This document shows positions 1 through 13,260 of a stretch of DNA of 64,000 bases, in pieces. The stretch spans positions 20,493,666-20,557,665 of the forward strand of contig OX485807.1 of the NCBI GenBank assembly GCA_950295325.1. Reading direction: 5' to 3'. Under the pieces are notes generated by a model. The model saw nothing but the letters and a program-made list of their open reading frames with translations. It had not been told where the DNA came from and did no database searches. The translations under genes and the position numbers were made by a program. The stretch's first letter is position 1; every line of letters begins with the position of its first letter. This stretch comes from Polytrichum commune. Taxonomy: Eukaryota; Streptophyta; Polytrichopsida; Polytrichales; Polytrichaceae.

Positions 1-1
1 G

Positions 2-2221
2 CAGCGGAAACCATCACGAAAGGGAGCAGGGAGCACGGGCATGAAGAAACGAGTGGAACTGGACGCACAGGGACAACCTTTTGGCTCAATGAAGGCCGTA
101 CTTGCCAGCGATATCAAGAAGTATGCCAAGGATTTGGATCCCACGACGGGGTGGGAAGGCCAACCACGGCATGAGAGAAAGCGGTTATTCCGCCGCTTGT
201 ACATAGGTAAGCGTAGCACATGATTTATGCCAAAGTACTTGGGCTCATGTCTCTTTAAACATTAACGCTGGTCCTTCAGATCTGTGTCCAGACCGTCATC
301 GCTAGGAACATGTGCAGGGACACGAAGACGTCGCTTGGAACATCCACCGTGATGGCAATGCGTTTGTATTTTAATCCCTCTTTCTGCATGAGCAATCATT
401 GTTTCTAAGAATGAGATGTTGTTGGTATCCTTTGCACACCAGAATGGCAGCTGTGCGGGCATAGCGACAAAGTCTGCGAGAAGTGGATGCGGCCAATCAT
501 CACAAAGGTCCTCATCAACACTCGTTGGAGACTAAATCAGCTTATTGACAACAATGCCGCCAAACCAGCTGACGTGGATGCAGAGCACTGGAAGACACTA
601 GTATCTATGCGCGGTACCGAGGCCGCGCAGGTAAAGTCTGACCACATGCGAACTATCTCAAAAGGGAAAGGGTCGACCACAGCTCAGATGAAAGCAATTG
701 AAAGGGAAGCCGTGTCACGATTGGTAAGTAACCAGCGAGGTTTTGTTGAAGCAGATGTTGGTGTTGACATCAGTTGTGTCCGTATATGTAACCTCATCCA
801 TCAAGAACGACATCATTTTTTATGAGCTGCGTCTGACTCAACGTAGTGTTTGCTTGAAGTGGAAGATGTTCATTTAATTTTTGAATTCATTGGAGCATAC
901 ATTCATGTGAGGCTGGCTTTCTGGTGGCACTTGGTGCGTTCACATGTTCTAGTCAAGCCTTTTTTGTCACGTGTAATCGAAAATAAGGGTTGCGGTTTTT
1001 GCAGACGATGTTGAAAGGCCGGCCACCGTATGATGTTGAGGTCGACGCAGAAGTCGCCAAAGAATACCAACGCCTACAAGAGGAAAAACGCAGGGTGAAA
1101 CCAGATCATGGCCGCGAGATAGATGAGGTGCGCACTCGTGTGTCAGAGCTGGAGGGCAGCATCACACGCCTCGGGGAGAACGTGACGGCGTCCCATAAAC
1201 GCCTGGAGGATATGATGCAGTTGATTCTTCAGAATCAGGGCAAGAAGCACGTGAATGTAGGTGAGGACATTACAGAACCTTCGTCATCTGCGAAGATCCT
1301 GGATACATCTACTCTGACGTCCACCACGGCAGAGCCCACAACGTTGCCACATCATCCCGTCCCCGCCGCACTAGTGACCGCCTTGGCCACTGCGAACACG
1401 CGATTGGCGTCTGAGGTTCATGTTCCCTGTGACGTCGCCGAAGACGCTGCGACCGAGGCTGCCACAAACAACGAAGGAGTCCACAACAGCGCTGACACCG
1501 TTATAGCGTCCATCATTGAGGATATCCTAGACGAAGAGGGTAAAAAATCTATTGATCCACAAGCAACTGAGGACGTAGCAGAGCCCGAATCAGAGGATGT
1601 GCATATGTGTGCCGTGGAGGAGGTCAACGAAGGGCAGCCCGAGGTTGAGGGCATTGCGGATGTGCCCGAAGACATTGCCAACCCGGAGCAGGTAACATCG
1701 ACCAAGACCCTATGCTGAAATTCATACATGGCATTCTGTTAATAACGCTGGGCTAAGTCGTTCTTCATGTTGACATCCTCAATGATGTTCTGCGTGACAT
1801 ACACCTTGTCGGCAGGATATGTCTTTGGACATCTACTTTGACATAAAGACTTCCCACCCTTGCGGTTGCACATGGCAGGAGGATGTACAGGCAACTGAAG
1901 AGTCAGCTGGCAGACCTCGCCGCGTCGGGAGGAGCGCGGCTAAATCAGCAATGGTGAAATTCAATGCTCCAAAAGCGGTTGGTTTGCCTAAACCTCCCCA
2001 AATTCCTCCGAAGGTGAGGGAAACAGTGCATGTATGTCAATTTGGGTCGACTCCCTTTGCTTGTGGGAGCATCGACATGAACAAGTGCACATGCGCACAA
2101 TGTATGTATGGCACGTATATGGAATGAAACCCACTAATACATGTCATGGTGTATTGTGAATGGCGGTGGGATGTGGCAGGTAGGGGGTGGTACGAAACCG
2201 CAGCCGCAACGGAAGAAATGA
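2..2221 (+). CDS. Transposase_24-like (plant Ptta/En/Spm family) protein, 3' part of a spliced gene
   Basis: I read five exons: 2-206, 443-723, 1005-1691, 1816-2013 and 2180-2221. All introns are GT-AG and the reading phase is kept at every junction. The frame is open back to base 2, so the true start may lie outside the window; the first Met is at 41. Exons 1-2 give a 'Gly-Gln-Pro' strand, a basic Arg/Lys stretch, then Trp-Gln, Lys-Trp-Met and a Trp-Lys-x-Leu-Val helix followed by a basic MKAIEREAV segment. This order resembles the C-terminal half of plant Transposase_24 (PF03004) proteins of CACTA/En-Spm-type elements. Exon 3 continues with a coiled coil (heptads around 1120-1240) and then a long acidic, low-complexity tail. 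Exons 4-5 are short, basic and proline-rich, ending in KPQPQRKK. The exons are much richer in GC than the following spacer. No CACTA termini were seen, so it may be a domesticated or decaying element gene. Family assignment is by motif memory only. Confidence 0.55.
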
Positions 2222-2905
2222 GACATCGTCAGTAATGCCTATCGTGAAGTTTGGAGTGGCTCAAGCATGTTCTAGCCAGCCTTGCAGTACTACAATAGCC
2301 GTTGTAGACTTTGACATTGCAAACAAGCATTAAGTTTTGGTGGACTAGTTTCCGATATGTAATAGCGTCCGTGTGGTCGCAAAGTGTTTACTCAATCAAT
2401 ACAATGCTTTTTATGTTTTGCAACGCCTTGGTCTACAATATTTGTTCCTTGCGTCCTTTATGTCTGTTAGATGGCCATGTGCAACACGTGGCGTTGAGGC
2501 TGATTCATGTAGATGCCCTAAAAGATGACCCCCTCACAATTGGTAGATCTAATAGCCCTTAGACTCTGTGTCTGCATTGTCATTGAGTACTTCAGGCCAA
2601 CATCCACGCCAACTCAAGCCCATGTTGAAAACGATGTTCTCATGAATGGGATGGTGTCTCCAAGAATTCACCGTCACACATGCTATGTTTTTCCCACCAC
2701 ATCGTAAAAACATGTAATGTCCAACATGATGCCCTAGAAAACGTTCTTATGTCACATAGGCCGTCAAACATAACAATGCACAAAACCCAAAATCCTTCGA
2801 ATTGAATATCCGCGTCGACCAAGATGTCTCACATGACATTTCCCTGTCCCAGTGGACGTCTGCCAAACCGCGCACAAGACATTATAACTTCACAGAACAC
2901 AATGT
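2222..2905. other. Spacer without recognisable gene
   Basis: Only short reading frames lacking domain-like composition occur here. It probably includes the 3' flank of the upstream transposase-like gene. Confidence 0.5.
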
Positions 2906-3070
2906 CCACGTCAGCAATAACGAATGCCACGTCAGAATTTGGCGGTCCACATCATTTCCAAAGGTGGTCCACGTAACACCCCACGTTAGCGATAACGAAA
3001 GCCACGTCAGCAATTTGGCGGTCCACATAATTTCTAAAGGGGGTCCACATGACACCCCACGTCAGCAAGG
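2906..3070. repeat. 75-bp tandem repeat rich in CCACGTCAGC motifs
   Basis: Two units of about 75 bp begin at 2906 and 2981, and a third partial one at 3057. Each starts with CCACGT(C/T)AGC and repeats a second GCCACGTCAG, then GGCGGTCCACAT. The ACGT core is that bound by plant bZIP factors. A perfect TGACGTCA palindrome lies nearby at about 3184. Whether any of these sites is functional cannot be judged. Confidence 0.75.
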
Positions 3071-3368
3071 GAACAAATGCAAAACTTGCCGTTGTGGTAG
3101 TGCCCGCTTAAAACTTGCCTGCGTGGAGGCCACATGCCCTCCACGTGCCCCTACGTCGGGAGCATGGAAGATGTCGTTTTATATGACGTCACATAAAAAC
3201 ATGTTGAAATTCGGCATGTTATCTATGTTTATTGGGCGTTTTTGCCATGTCCTTCATAACGGATTTTAGGTGACGTCTCAGAGGAGTACTTCCATGTCAA
3301 AGCGAACGTGATTTGCCATTTTTTTTGACGTCCAAAAAAACAACGTTTTCTTATAGTGACTTGAAGAT

Positions 3369-3480
3369 CCATGACCACACTACATGATTTTGAAGGTGAT
3401 TTGGGACGGCCTTTGGACACATTCTTTTGGGCTCCCAGAATTTCATGGTCACGACTCTTGGCTCGTGTGTGAAGTGGCGC
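3369..3480. repeat. Dispersed repeat, copy 1 (pairs with 53217-53330)
   Basis: About 110 bp matches 53217-53330 in the same orientation with scattered differences. Shared blocks include GGGACGGCCTTTGGACAC, TCTTTTGGGCTC and AATTTCATGGTCAC. It is followed at about 3480 by a fragment (TTAGTTTCCATGTAGG) similar to the end of the palindromic element at 43321-43443. Confidence 0.7.
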
Positions 3481-3817
3481 TTAGTTTCCATGTAGGTTGC
3501 TTGTCCACCATATACTATATTTCCACAATCATTGCCACTTTAGGTAAGATTTCTTGCCTTTACTCCATGCGCAACCCTTTGAAGTCCTTATTGGGTGTTT
3601 GTATGAAGTTTGTAGACATTTGCGTGAAATTATTCATGCTTGTGGGTGCCTACATATTGCACTTGCAGATAGGTTGTGAGCCAAGAGGTGAGGATAATTG
3701 CTACCATTATATTGGGAGTGCAACCCATGGTAGAAGTCGATGAATTTGGGTGTTGTAATTTTAAAGCAATATCAAATCTTGGGTCATTTTCTAAGGGAGA
3801 ATCCTAAATCTAACACT

Positions 3818-4027
3818 AATGCCCACATAATGCCGAATTCTAATGTGAAATTGACATCCAATTAACGCCAACTCTAACGCCAAACTGATGCCCAAGTAAT
3901 GCTTGATTCTAGTTTTGAATTGATGCCCAAGTGATGTTGTATTCTAATGCCAAATCGATGCCCATGTAATATTGTATTGTAGTGCCAAAGCAATGCCCAA
4001 GTAATGCCAAACTCTAAGTTGAATTTG
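3818..4027. repeat. Degenerate tandem array of six 35-bp units
   Basis: Units begin (G/A)ATGCCCA(A/C)(G/A)T with a second AATGCC-like block and repeat every 34-35 bp. They are diverged from each other, indicating an old expansion. Nothing suggests coding. Confidence 0.7.
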
Positions 4028-7000
4028 CATCCATGATGTGCTCACATGTAAGTTGTATGTGCACAAACAAATCAATTATGTGGAATTTGAGGAATTTTCA
4101 TGGTAATTTGCAATTGCAACCGATGAATTTGAGGCAAGAGCTGTAATTCTCAATCTTATGTTTGCAATTTGAAGGCTGTAATGGCAATTTAGAAATAGAC
4201 TCACTCAATCATGTCTTCACATTGCAATCTACCTCTACCACTTTTGTCTTTAAATTTGTGACTACAAATTGGAATTGTGGCTTTGTCTTGCGGCTTCTGA
4301 ATGCACTTGCATCTTGAGGATCTTGGATTGCCTAGGTTGAGCTTCATTGACATCTGGCAAAGTTGAATCAATTACATCCAAAATTTGAATTTGTTTGAGG
4401 GTTGTTGTGTTTGTGACTTAGAGTAAGTATCCATTTTGTAATTGATAAATTTTTTTGACAAGCTTGGATGATGTAATCAAATGTGATTGGGACTTTAGTA
4501 TTTGGTCAAGCAAACTCAAAATCATAATATGTAAAAGAAATATCATTATGAAATTAATTGTTCATGCTTGCCAACCATGTAACATTGAAAGTTAGGTGCA
4601 TTACATGAAGCTACATAACTTTTCATTGGTGTCAAGGGGTGGTGTGCTCTTTGCTCTTTCTATTTTGCAAAAATGCACATCGTTCAAAGGTGAGTGACCC
4701 TTACATACTTGCCTGTCATGCTTTAGGATTTCATGTTGCATAACATATCACAACCCGATTATACATAACATGTATATGACATTCCTCAAAATTGAATGCA
4801 CATGTGTTATTTGGTGACAAATTGATAACTCGTCACTTGGAGATGACTGTGAATATGAGGACTTGATATGCGAGACACAACCATTTCTCAGCATACATGC
4901 TGCCAAAATAACAACTGATTGAAAAACTCAATGTGGGTGGTGGTATTTGTGTGGGTGCTTGAGGTGCTCGTGGTTGTGGTCTAGGTGTGAGAGGTGGTAA
5001 AGCAAAGCCCCCTCTTGGGTCAAGAGGCCCTAGTTGGACTAAATTTGAGTATCTCCTTTGGATTAGGAGAAGTGAAGACATCACCATGATAGTCCTTGTG
5101 AGTTCTCAAGAGAAGTTTTCATTTTTATTTTTTTACTTGTTTGATTTTTATCAATGGAAAGGATGTCTAACGCAAAATACATATTAATTTGAATATTATT
5201 GTAGGTTTCATGCCTTGTGATCAAAATGCTTTTACAAACAAATGGTATGACTTGCTTAAGAACTACAAACATTTGAAAGGGAATTTGGGTTGTAGTGGTG
5301 TTGGTGAGTGGTGGGGTTAGTCCAAAGAGTAAAATAACCCAAGCAATGTATGTAGGTTGTGAACTTTGGGTGGGAAGAAGGGTGATATTCTCCACAACCA
5401 TGAACCTCCAAGATAGCGATAGGCGATTGTCAGTCGTCTCATTATGATTTGGATGAGCACCTTCATCTCTTCTTTGCGTAACTACATGTCCATCCACTGC
5501 TACGAACCTAGTGTGCAGAGTAAATTTGCCAAGTCAACCTCCAAGTTTTGTTCAAGGAGGCATTAATCTTTCTAGTCCTTCCACTCCCAAACATGGCATC
5601 ATTGGTTCAATGGGTCACAAGCACCGCCAATGTGCTGCACACGACCTAGTTGATTTTGAAGGACTCTAATCCATACTACTTGTCAATAGTGGAGATGTAA
5701 GAAAATGAGAGGAGAGTTCATCTTGTAACCATAGATGGTCTTGAGAAAGAGTATGAAACAAAAATTACATTCAAGGAGGCTAGTGACACCAGTTTATGGA
5801 GTGACAACTCTATGACCTCAAAGTACAAATTCTTGTCTTCATCACTCTTGTGGAATCCTTCCCATCCAATCATTGAAATGACATTGTTTTGTTTTCTTTC
5901 TTTTCCTACTTGAATTTCCCCTCATCGAATTTCCCATTTTTTGTAGAGTAGAGAGAACAATCTCAATACTTGATGATAATGTTGCAAGCATAAGTTTAAA
6001 CATTGGGGCATGCTATGTTTTGACACATGTGGTTGTAAAGAGGAATGCATGGAGCGGATGTATCTGCAAGCACGCCACATGCTATGGGCACATCAAAGGA
6101 AGGTGTTAATCCACTTGCAATGGTGAGGTATGTTGCTTTAGCTACAAGATGCCAAAGATTAGCTTACATGTGTGTTCCTTTCAGTTTGCAAATTGCTATC
6201 CACATGGCGTGTTGCAATTGGTATTGCCGCCACACTTGCTAGAGCAACATGTGCTATATTGCAAGAAGGTTATACCCCTAGCAAACCCCTACACATCCTG
6301 ATTTGCAACTTGTTTTAGGTAATACTCACAAGAAAATACCAATAATAGAATGATTTCGATTGAACATTAATATAAACAAAGTGCGTGTAGTAAAACACAC
6401 CTTACATTTCTCAAAGATTTGGAAATAACCAAACTACTTTGTATACAATTGGAACAAAAAGGTGATAGTTGAGTGCTTCAAACCACTGGAGTTGTCGAAG
6501 TGCCCCTAAATTCCAAACCCACAACATTGAACTCCTACTTCACATCGACTTCAAATAGTTGACATGCCGAAGTATTTACAAGTGGTATGCAAAGCTCCAA
6601 GAAATTTGCTAGCGGAGATGAAATGAGGTTTGTAGCGGTCACAATGAAAAAAATGCAAGGACTATTTTTGGTAATGCTCAACACACTCTTATTCTCTTAT
6701 AAACTATCATGAGATGATGATGTCTTTTTAGAATATACGACTTGCTGGGTATGACTTCACCTTTGGGCCCTGCTAAACGCAACCTAGCAAATCCATCAAT
6801 TGTTTGGCAATTGTTCGTTTATCTATCACCATTGTTGAATAGACGTTGATTATTCTTAAACCTTCAAAATGATCAACATCTTTGACAAAATTCTTTTCTC
6901 CAATGTCCATTGCAAAACAAAGTCTAATTCCAATATCATGCCTTCTTTGTAATTCTTTTTGCAAACTTTTATTACTTGTTGCAGAAAATATGTCTTACAT

Positions 7001-8896
7001 ATGCAGATGTTCCTTTCATCACTTCTAACCAATTCTCATATCCTATGACATGCTTTTCAATAATTTTCTTCGATACCTCAAAGAATATACCAATATCAAT
7101 ACTTGAAACTTCATATTGAAGATCAATATTCTCGACTGTTTCACTCTAAGTAAAACATGTCTTTGTTTGTTTGTTTGTTTTTGGCTTTTGTTTAAAAAAC
7201 AAATTGGTTCTTGGTGCTTCATGACTATTGTACTTCTTTTTTACTCTTCCTCTTTTATTTCTCCTTCAACATGCCCTCATCCATCTGTCCAGATTGTATA
7301 TATGACATAGTATCCTTGTCCAAGTCATGTTGCATTTTTTTCAGGCAATATGTAAACTTATGAAGCTCTACAACTTCTCTTTGTGGGTTCATAGCCTTTG
7401 CTTGTTGTTTATTTGTGTCTAGTATATCCTTCACCCAGTAAATGTTTGTGACATAAGACATTTTGTGGGAAGGTCCATACTATTGTTCTTCAAGACGATG
7501 TTGTAGCTGAATCTGCGTGCTGCCTAGTTCTTCCATCAAATATTGTACTATTGATTCATAATAGCCCTTATCAGCATTCACGAAGTTATGAGTTCTTTCA
7601 TTTTTCTCACCATCTCTATCCTCTTCTCCATAAAGTCCACTCTCATGTTGAAGTGATATTGCATTTTCATCAGTCACATTGTTTGGCCCATTGATTATTG
7701 GACCTTCGAAGTTGACAAATGGATCTTGTTATCGTATATTGTTTTTTCAAATAATCTGCTTTTATTTTCTTGAAATATTCATAATTTTTTCAATTGTAAT
7801 GTCATGGTAGTAACATTGTGCATGTGATGAAGTTGATAAGGATATAATGCTCATGGTTTTATATCAAAATTTCTCTTAATGTAATCTTTCACATTTGCTT
7901 GAAGTTTTAATTTTTTTTCATGTTGATGTGTAAAAATCTACGCACCTCTGGTAAAATAGCATTAAATCATGATTCTCCAACAATTTCCATGTTCTCGTAG
8001 TGAGCAAGCCAATCAATGTCGTGCTTAAGATCTCGCAAATACAATTTTCTATATTTTCCATTATGATCATGGCTTTCCAACTAATTTTGAATTAAATATC
8101 TGGTCGTATGAAAGTGTGGGCATGCTTCCAAACTGAATCCATAATTATGATTAGTCATTCCCTACAAAAACATTGAATTTTATGTTTTGTTTTATGTTTT
8201 TGGATTTTAACCCATAATTCAACGCCAATTCTCATTATGGCTCAAAGATAGGGGACTCAATTCACATTCATAACATAACTTCATACATTGCAAAACAATT
8301 ACTACAATTTATGCTTTTTGATACAAATAACCCAAAGAACTTTCCTAAGTTTCTTTTAATAGCATATGCTGACATTTATGTACAACCCATACGGAGTTGT
8401 CCATATTGACCCCAAGTTGCACTTTTGTTGCCATCTCTTTATTAATTAAAAAAATATTTTTAGAAGCTCCCATATGACATCTCCTAATGTTTCATCATAA
8501 TAATACATCCTATATGTGGACATGAATAAATTATGTCTTGCGAAAATCAACACGTACATAAAATTTTCCACATGATTGTATTATAATATTTGATTTTATT
8601 TATCATGACATTAAAATATTGTTCTCAAACTACCTCACATGATTGTATATCAATTGATTATTTCCATTCCGCCAGTAGTTCTGCACTTACTGCGGCTGTA
8701 GGGGGATCCCATTGCACTTCTCTACTTTTCATATTATAAAAATATGTGAATCAAGTAGAAGGATCTATTGCCATCTTCCACAATGCATAAATTTCCACTC
8801 TTACCATGTTATTTTTCAAGTGCACAACACTACTTCCTTTGGAAAAGTGTGTTATTTCCATTCATCCACCAGAATCCACAATACGAGATATGAGTT
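4028..8896. other. AT-rich spacer without supported genes
   Basis: Reading frames are all under about 140 codons and lack recognisable domains. On the minus strand between 7677 and 6773 three short, fairly protein-like frames occur in succession (7677-7480, 7461-7255, 6964-6773). They could be relics of one element gene, but I recognise no motif. A (GTTT)n run lies at about 7160-7180. Confidence 0.5.
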
Positions 8897-9896
8897 ATTC
8901 TTCATAATCCCATTCACTCCATTGCATCATACATGTATTCATTGCAATCCAGTGTCAAAAGATTTCAATATACACTACAAGGCCCTGGTAAAGCAAATTT
9001 CTCAAATGTGGGTCGCCATGTCCCAAAAGCACATGTGCAATAACATGGACAATAATAATGCCAAAATGATATTATGTTAACATTAGGCATACATGTACAC
9101 ACCAGTGAGTTGGACATCGAGGGGCAACCATGTCGTCGTGCAATGACTTCCACCAAACCACTCATCCTCCACTATTAAGAAGTTGGATTTTTAAGGCTTC
9201 CTTGAACTTCAATTTTTGGATAGAAAAGATGCAAAATTATCCCCATGACGTCTCAGATTAGAGTATGACCTAAACCATGCAGTAGACATAATTGGAGAAG
9301 TATTGCTTACAACGTGACACAGTAGTTGTGATTGGAAACTCTAAATATGCACCCTTATAATACCCACAACACAACTTCAATTCATCCAGTGGTATAGTTA
9401 CACCAATTATGTTCCATATAATTATGCGACTGTAGCCGGTTCGCATTTGGTTGAAACAGAATCTTCATGCCCATTAGCTTTCGATTGATCATATGCATTC
9501 TTCACAATTCCATTCGCTTCATTGCATCATACATGAATTCATCGTAATCCAATCTTGAAGGAATTTAGTAAGCACTACAAGGCCCCGATGTAGCTAATTT
9601 TTCAAATGTGGGTTACCATGTCCCAAAAGCACATATGCAATAATATGGATGATGGTATTGCCAAAATGAATATTAAGTTGACATTAGGCATACATGTGCA
9701 CACCGGAGAGTTGGACAATGAGGGGCAAACATGCCATCGTGCAATGACTTCCACCAAACCATTCATCCTACACTATTGAGAATTTGGGTTTCTAGGGTTT
9801 TTTTGAACTTCAACTTTTAAGTAGAAGAGATTCAAAATTAACCCCATGACCTCTTAGATTAGAGTATGACCTAAACTTTGCAATAGGCACAATTGG
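8897..9896. repeat. Direct duplication with 600-bp offset
   Basis: The stretch 8897-9296 is repeated at 9497-9896. Shared blocks include CATTGCATCATACATG (8920 and 9520), CATGTCCCAAAAGCACAT, GCAATGACTTCCACCAAACC and TAGAGTATGACCTAAAC. The copies differ by many substitutions but few length changes, so the offset stays 600 bp. Neither copy carries a continuous reading frame. Confidence 0.8.
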
Positions 9897-11734
9897 TGTT
9901 AGAGTTGTATGAGCACTCTAGATTACATAATTTAGATCATGTTGATTCATTTATTAAATGAAGAATGAAACATTGTTGACTTGGAGCAATGTTGATACAT
10001 GATTTGCTGCCCTAGCCCAACATATGGGAACTTGTCCAAGTCGGGAAATGAATCCCCACTTGGAGGCTCCAACCCAGATGGGGAACAAGCCACATTCCCA
10101 CATCTCCCATGTGGGGAAAGCCTCCAGGGCTCCTTGTGATTGGAGCTCAAACCTTGAAGCTTTCGATGGCACTTTCCGAGCTACCAAGAAATTGATCAAG
10201 ATCCTTGATGTAGGCCACTCAAGTGCAAGTAAAAATTAGTTGATCAGAAGTCTCAATGTAAACCACATCACTAAATTGACCAAATTTCAAGATTCAATGA
10301 CAACATCAAAGTGTCAAACACTACGCCAAATTTCAGGAGGCGCCTTAAGCACCCAAGAATCTATTTGCCTCAACATGGTATGACCAACCACTCAAATCTA
10401 TCAAGCACATCACCGGATTTGCCTAAATTGGTAGAGTAAGTAGTAGTGACAACCCTCTGATTTTGGGAGGTAGGTGTGTAGAATCAAGAGCAACTTCTGC
10501 CTCAGCGCGCACAACGTGGATTTTGGGAGGCACGTGTGCCTTGATCAAGATGACATACCTAGGATAATATTGGATTTCAAGAGTTGCTTGAGGTGCAAAC
10601 ATTGATGGCACCATGTTACGCATTGCGGATTTGTTGTGAATTTGCAAAGCAACAAAACTCACATGACTAGCAAAGCTTCCATGAAGGGTCTCTCAATTGG
10701 AGAGGGATGAGAGTTGATGAAATATTGGACATTAGAGGCCCTTGGCCATTTTGCAACAACTACTTTGTTAAGGGTGGAGCTAAGTTTTGCATGCTTTGCT
10801 CGTTGGATGTTGCATGCCTGGTGTTTTTGTGAATGGAAACTAATGGTGTGTTATTTTGATAGTGTCACCAAAATCCCCCTTTCTTGGATGGCAAAAAATC
10901 CAATGAACAAACCAACATGGTTATGGGACCCATCACATGTGCGAGAAGGGCCCTAAACATGACAACCTTGGTTTAAGAAAATATGAAGTTGTAAGATTTC
11001 GAATACATAGAAAGGCCTCCTTTAGACTAAAGCTTGATTTCAAACCTCAAACTTGCAAGTTTTGCGAGTTGATGCTTGGAATTGATGATGTTTCATCAAA
11101 AACTTCATCTATTGATAGATTGACCAATCATGAAGCTCTTACTAGTTTGACAAAGAGTAAAGTGGCCACACTCAAGGGTAGATATCAAGGGAGGCTTTGT
11201 ACAAAACAAAGGACAATCTATAATAAAATTTTCCAAACCGGAGGACTTCGACGTAATAGCATTGACTGCGTCAAGCCCCAATTTTTGTTGGTAGCAAGTT
11301 TCAAATTTTCCTACCGTCCATTGGACAAATGGGCCAAGCAAAATGTCTTTCAACTACATCTAATCAAATATCTTTGTTTGGTGAGTATCTCAAAGCGAGA
11401 GAATCTTTGCATACCCGATTCATTATTTGGATCAATAGCTTGAACCATGTTGTTACTAGGGTGGTTTTACCTAGAAGTAAAAGACTTTTGGATTGTATAT
11501 AGACCCAAAGTGTACCAAAACCAAAAATATCCTCGAATATCCATACCTTATTATTATTAAAAAATAATGAAATCCTCATTGTAGACACCCAAGCGGTATA
11601 AAAAGATGATACCAATCTAACATTGGGTGTCACTTTATATGCATTGGTGCAACGGGCCAAGATGGCGCTTGGACAACACATGTCGAAACTAGTTCATTAC
11701 AAGTTAAAGCATGCTTGGAAACCCATTGACTTAA
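9897..11734. other. Spacer without supported genes
   Basis: Short overlapping frames on both strands only. One 168-codon plus-strand frame (10937-11443) has no recognisable motif, and the opposite strand is open over part of it. Confidence 0.45.
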
Positions 11735-12083
11735 GGTTTGTTTTTCATGTTCAATTTCTAATCATTAGATCTACACATCGGCACTTGTGTTGCATTAGCA
11801 AATCTACAATGAAGCATCATCAAATCTCGGATTGAAAATCAAATCTCTCTTGATTACTTATGATTTTCGGAAGCGAGTGGTTGTTGATTCCAAAACTAAA
11901 TACATAGGTACTCCCAATTGTGTTCGTTGTTGAGTGTTGGGTGTAAAATTTGAAGATATGGTCCAATATCTTTTAAACATGTGTCTTTATGGTGTTTGTT
12001 CATTAATCTTCACTTAACCAAACACCAAATTCTCAAATATAGGTGTCCAATTAAGAAAAGCAACCAAATACCACCCACATAGG
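11735..12083 (-). mobile_element. MITE family 1, copy F (about 349 bp)
   Basis: This is a non-autonomous element whose family terminus is GGTATGTGGGTGTTATTTGG and its reverse complement. It shares the internal block TTGTGTTGCATTAGCAAATC with copies C and D and ends in CCAAATACCACCCACATA. The left flank is TTAA. The terminal repeats and possible TAA/TTA targets suggest a Tourist/PIF-Harbinger-like family, but this copy is degraded. Confidence 0.6.
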
Positions 12084-12104
12084 ATATGTGACCATATTGT
12101 GGGC

Positions 12105-12375
12105 ACCTCCAACTCCACATACAATTTTGGCCGTTGGATTGGATTCGGTGTCATCCCACTTGCAATCCCAAATAACGAAGATTGTCATTTTAAGTTATAG
12201 AATTGGAGGTGAGATGGAACAGACATAAAGAGATCAAAGTGAAGAATCTTTCACTTTAAATGATCATAGAGGTCCTTACATTTTTGGGAACTATGAAGCT
12301 TAACTTATAATGTTTATGATCTTTGAGCACATAATCCAATCTCCTTGTAACATATGTTTTTTTCTTGGTGTTTTT
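12105..12375. repeat. Dispersed repeat also seen at about 28310-28505
   Basis: Shared blocks include TTGGATTGGAT and GAAGATTGTCATTTTAAGTT / AAAGATTGTCATTTTAAGTT, followed by a GATCAAA(A/G)TGAAG stretch. Related fragments lie at 14920-15190 and 32500-32690, next to family-1 MITEs. They are probably internal pieces of larger members of that family. Confidence 0.5.
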
Positions 12376-12534
12376 TTGTTGATTTCAAGAGATACTAAAA
12401 GATTGCTAATAATTAGAAGTATTTAGTTATCAATATCTACCCTAACACTCCAATTTATTTTAAGCATTTGTTACCACAACAACATAATACAAGAAAAATA
12501 TGCATAAACTGTGGTTGCCATAAAGGTGGATATA

Positions 12535-12852
12535 CAATGTTATAAGTTTTTGTGACACGATTTTGACCTTGTGATAAAAGACACATGTTCAAAAGAGATT
12601 GGACTACGTCTTCAATTTTTATTAATTGCTCCACACTCAATAGTCAACACAATTAGGACGACCTTATGTGTTCAAATAAAGCATCACCAAACATGCACTT
12701 CCGATGAACATAACTAAATCAAGATAAGTCTGACTTCTTTCTTTCGTTGATGCTTCATAACACGTTTGCTAATGCAACAAACACTTGAAGACATAAATAT
12801 CATCGATAGAGGATGAGAACGAGCATAACTAACCGAACAACACCCGCATACC
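12535..12852 (+). mobile_element. MITE family 1, copy E (5' part degraded)
   Basis: It shares AGAGATTGGACTACG(T)CTTC, ACATGCACTTCCGA and a GATGCTTCAT...GCTAATGCAA block with copies A and B. It ends in AACAACACCCGCATACC. The left end is not clear, so the start is approximate. Confidence 0.5.
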
Positions 12853-13260
12853 TCCACACTTTAATAATAGCCCGGATACCTTATATCAAAAGGGGCAGAC
12901 AGGAGGGGGAGGCGATGAATGTACATACATACACATAAGCCCACATGAGCTATTGCAAGGACTCCAGATGATTCGGGAAGGCAAGGACATGCAAGGGTAG
13001 AGACCGACAATGAATTTCTGGGATCAGTCGCCCTTCAGGCTTTTTGCCTCTGCCTCTCTCCCCATTGTGGACCAATTTCTGCTCGTGCTGCAGCTGCACA
13101 GACAGGCCACTTGTTCTGTCTATTTGTTTCCACCTGCGTCGGCCCAGCACGTTTGGACCCCTCGCACTTGGGTTTTCATATGGACTTTTCGGCCACAGAC
13201 AACCTCCAAACAATTGTGGATTCTCTAATTGAGTTCATAAGATAATCCAGCCACAAGCAA

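Noticed and set aside
1418-1729. 103-codon minus-strand frame
   Set aside because: It is antisense to the acidic exon of the transposase-like gene, and its Ser/Thr/Ala-rich composition is what that reversal would give.
6773-7677. Three successive minus-strand frames as a gene
   Set aside because: They do not join by good splice sites, and no domain could be recognised. Kept only as a possible relic.
10937-11443. 168-codon plus-strand frame
   Set aside because: AT-rich region with the opposite strand open as well; no recognisable domain or gene context.
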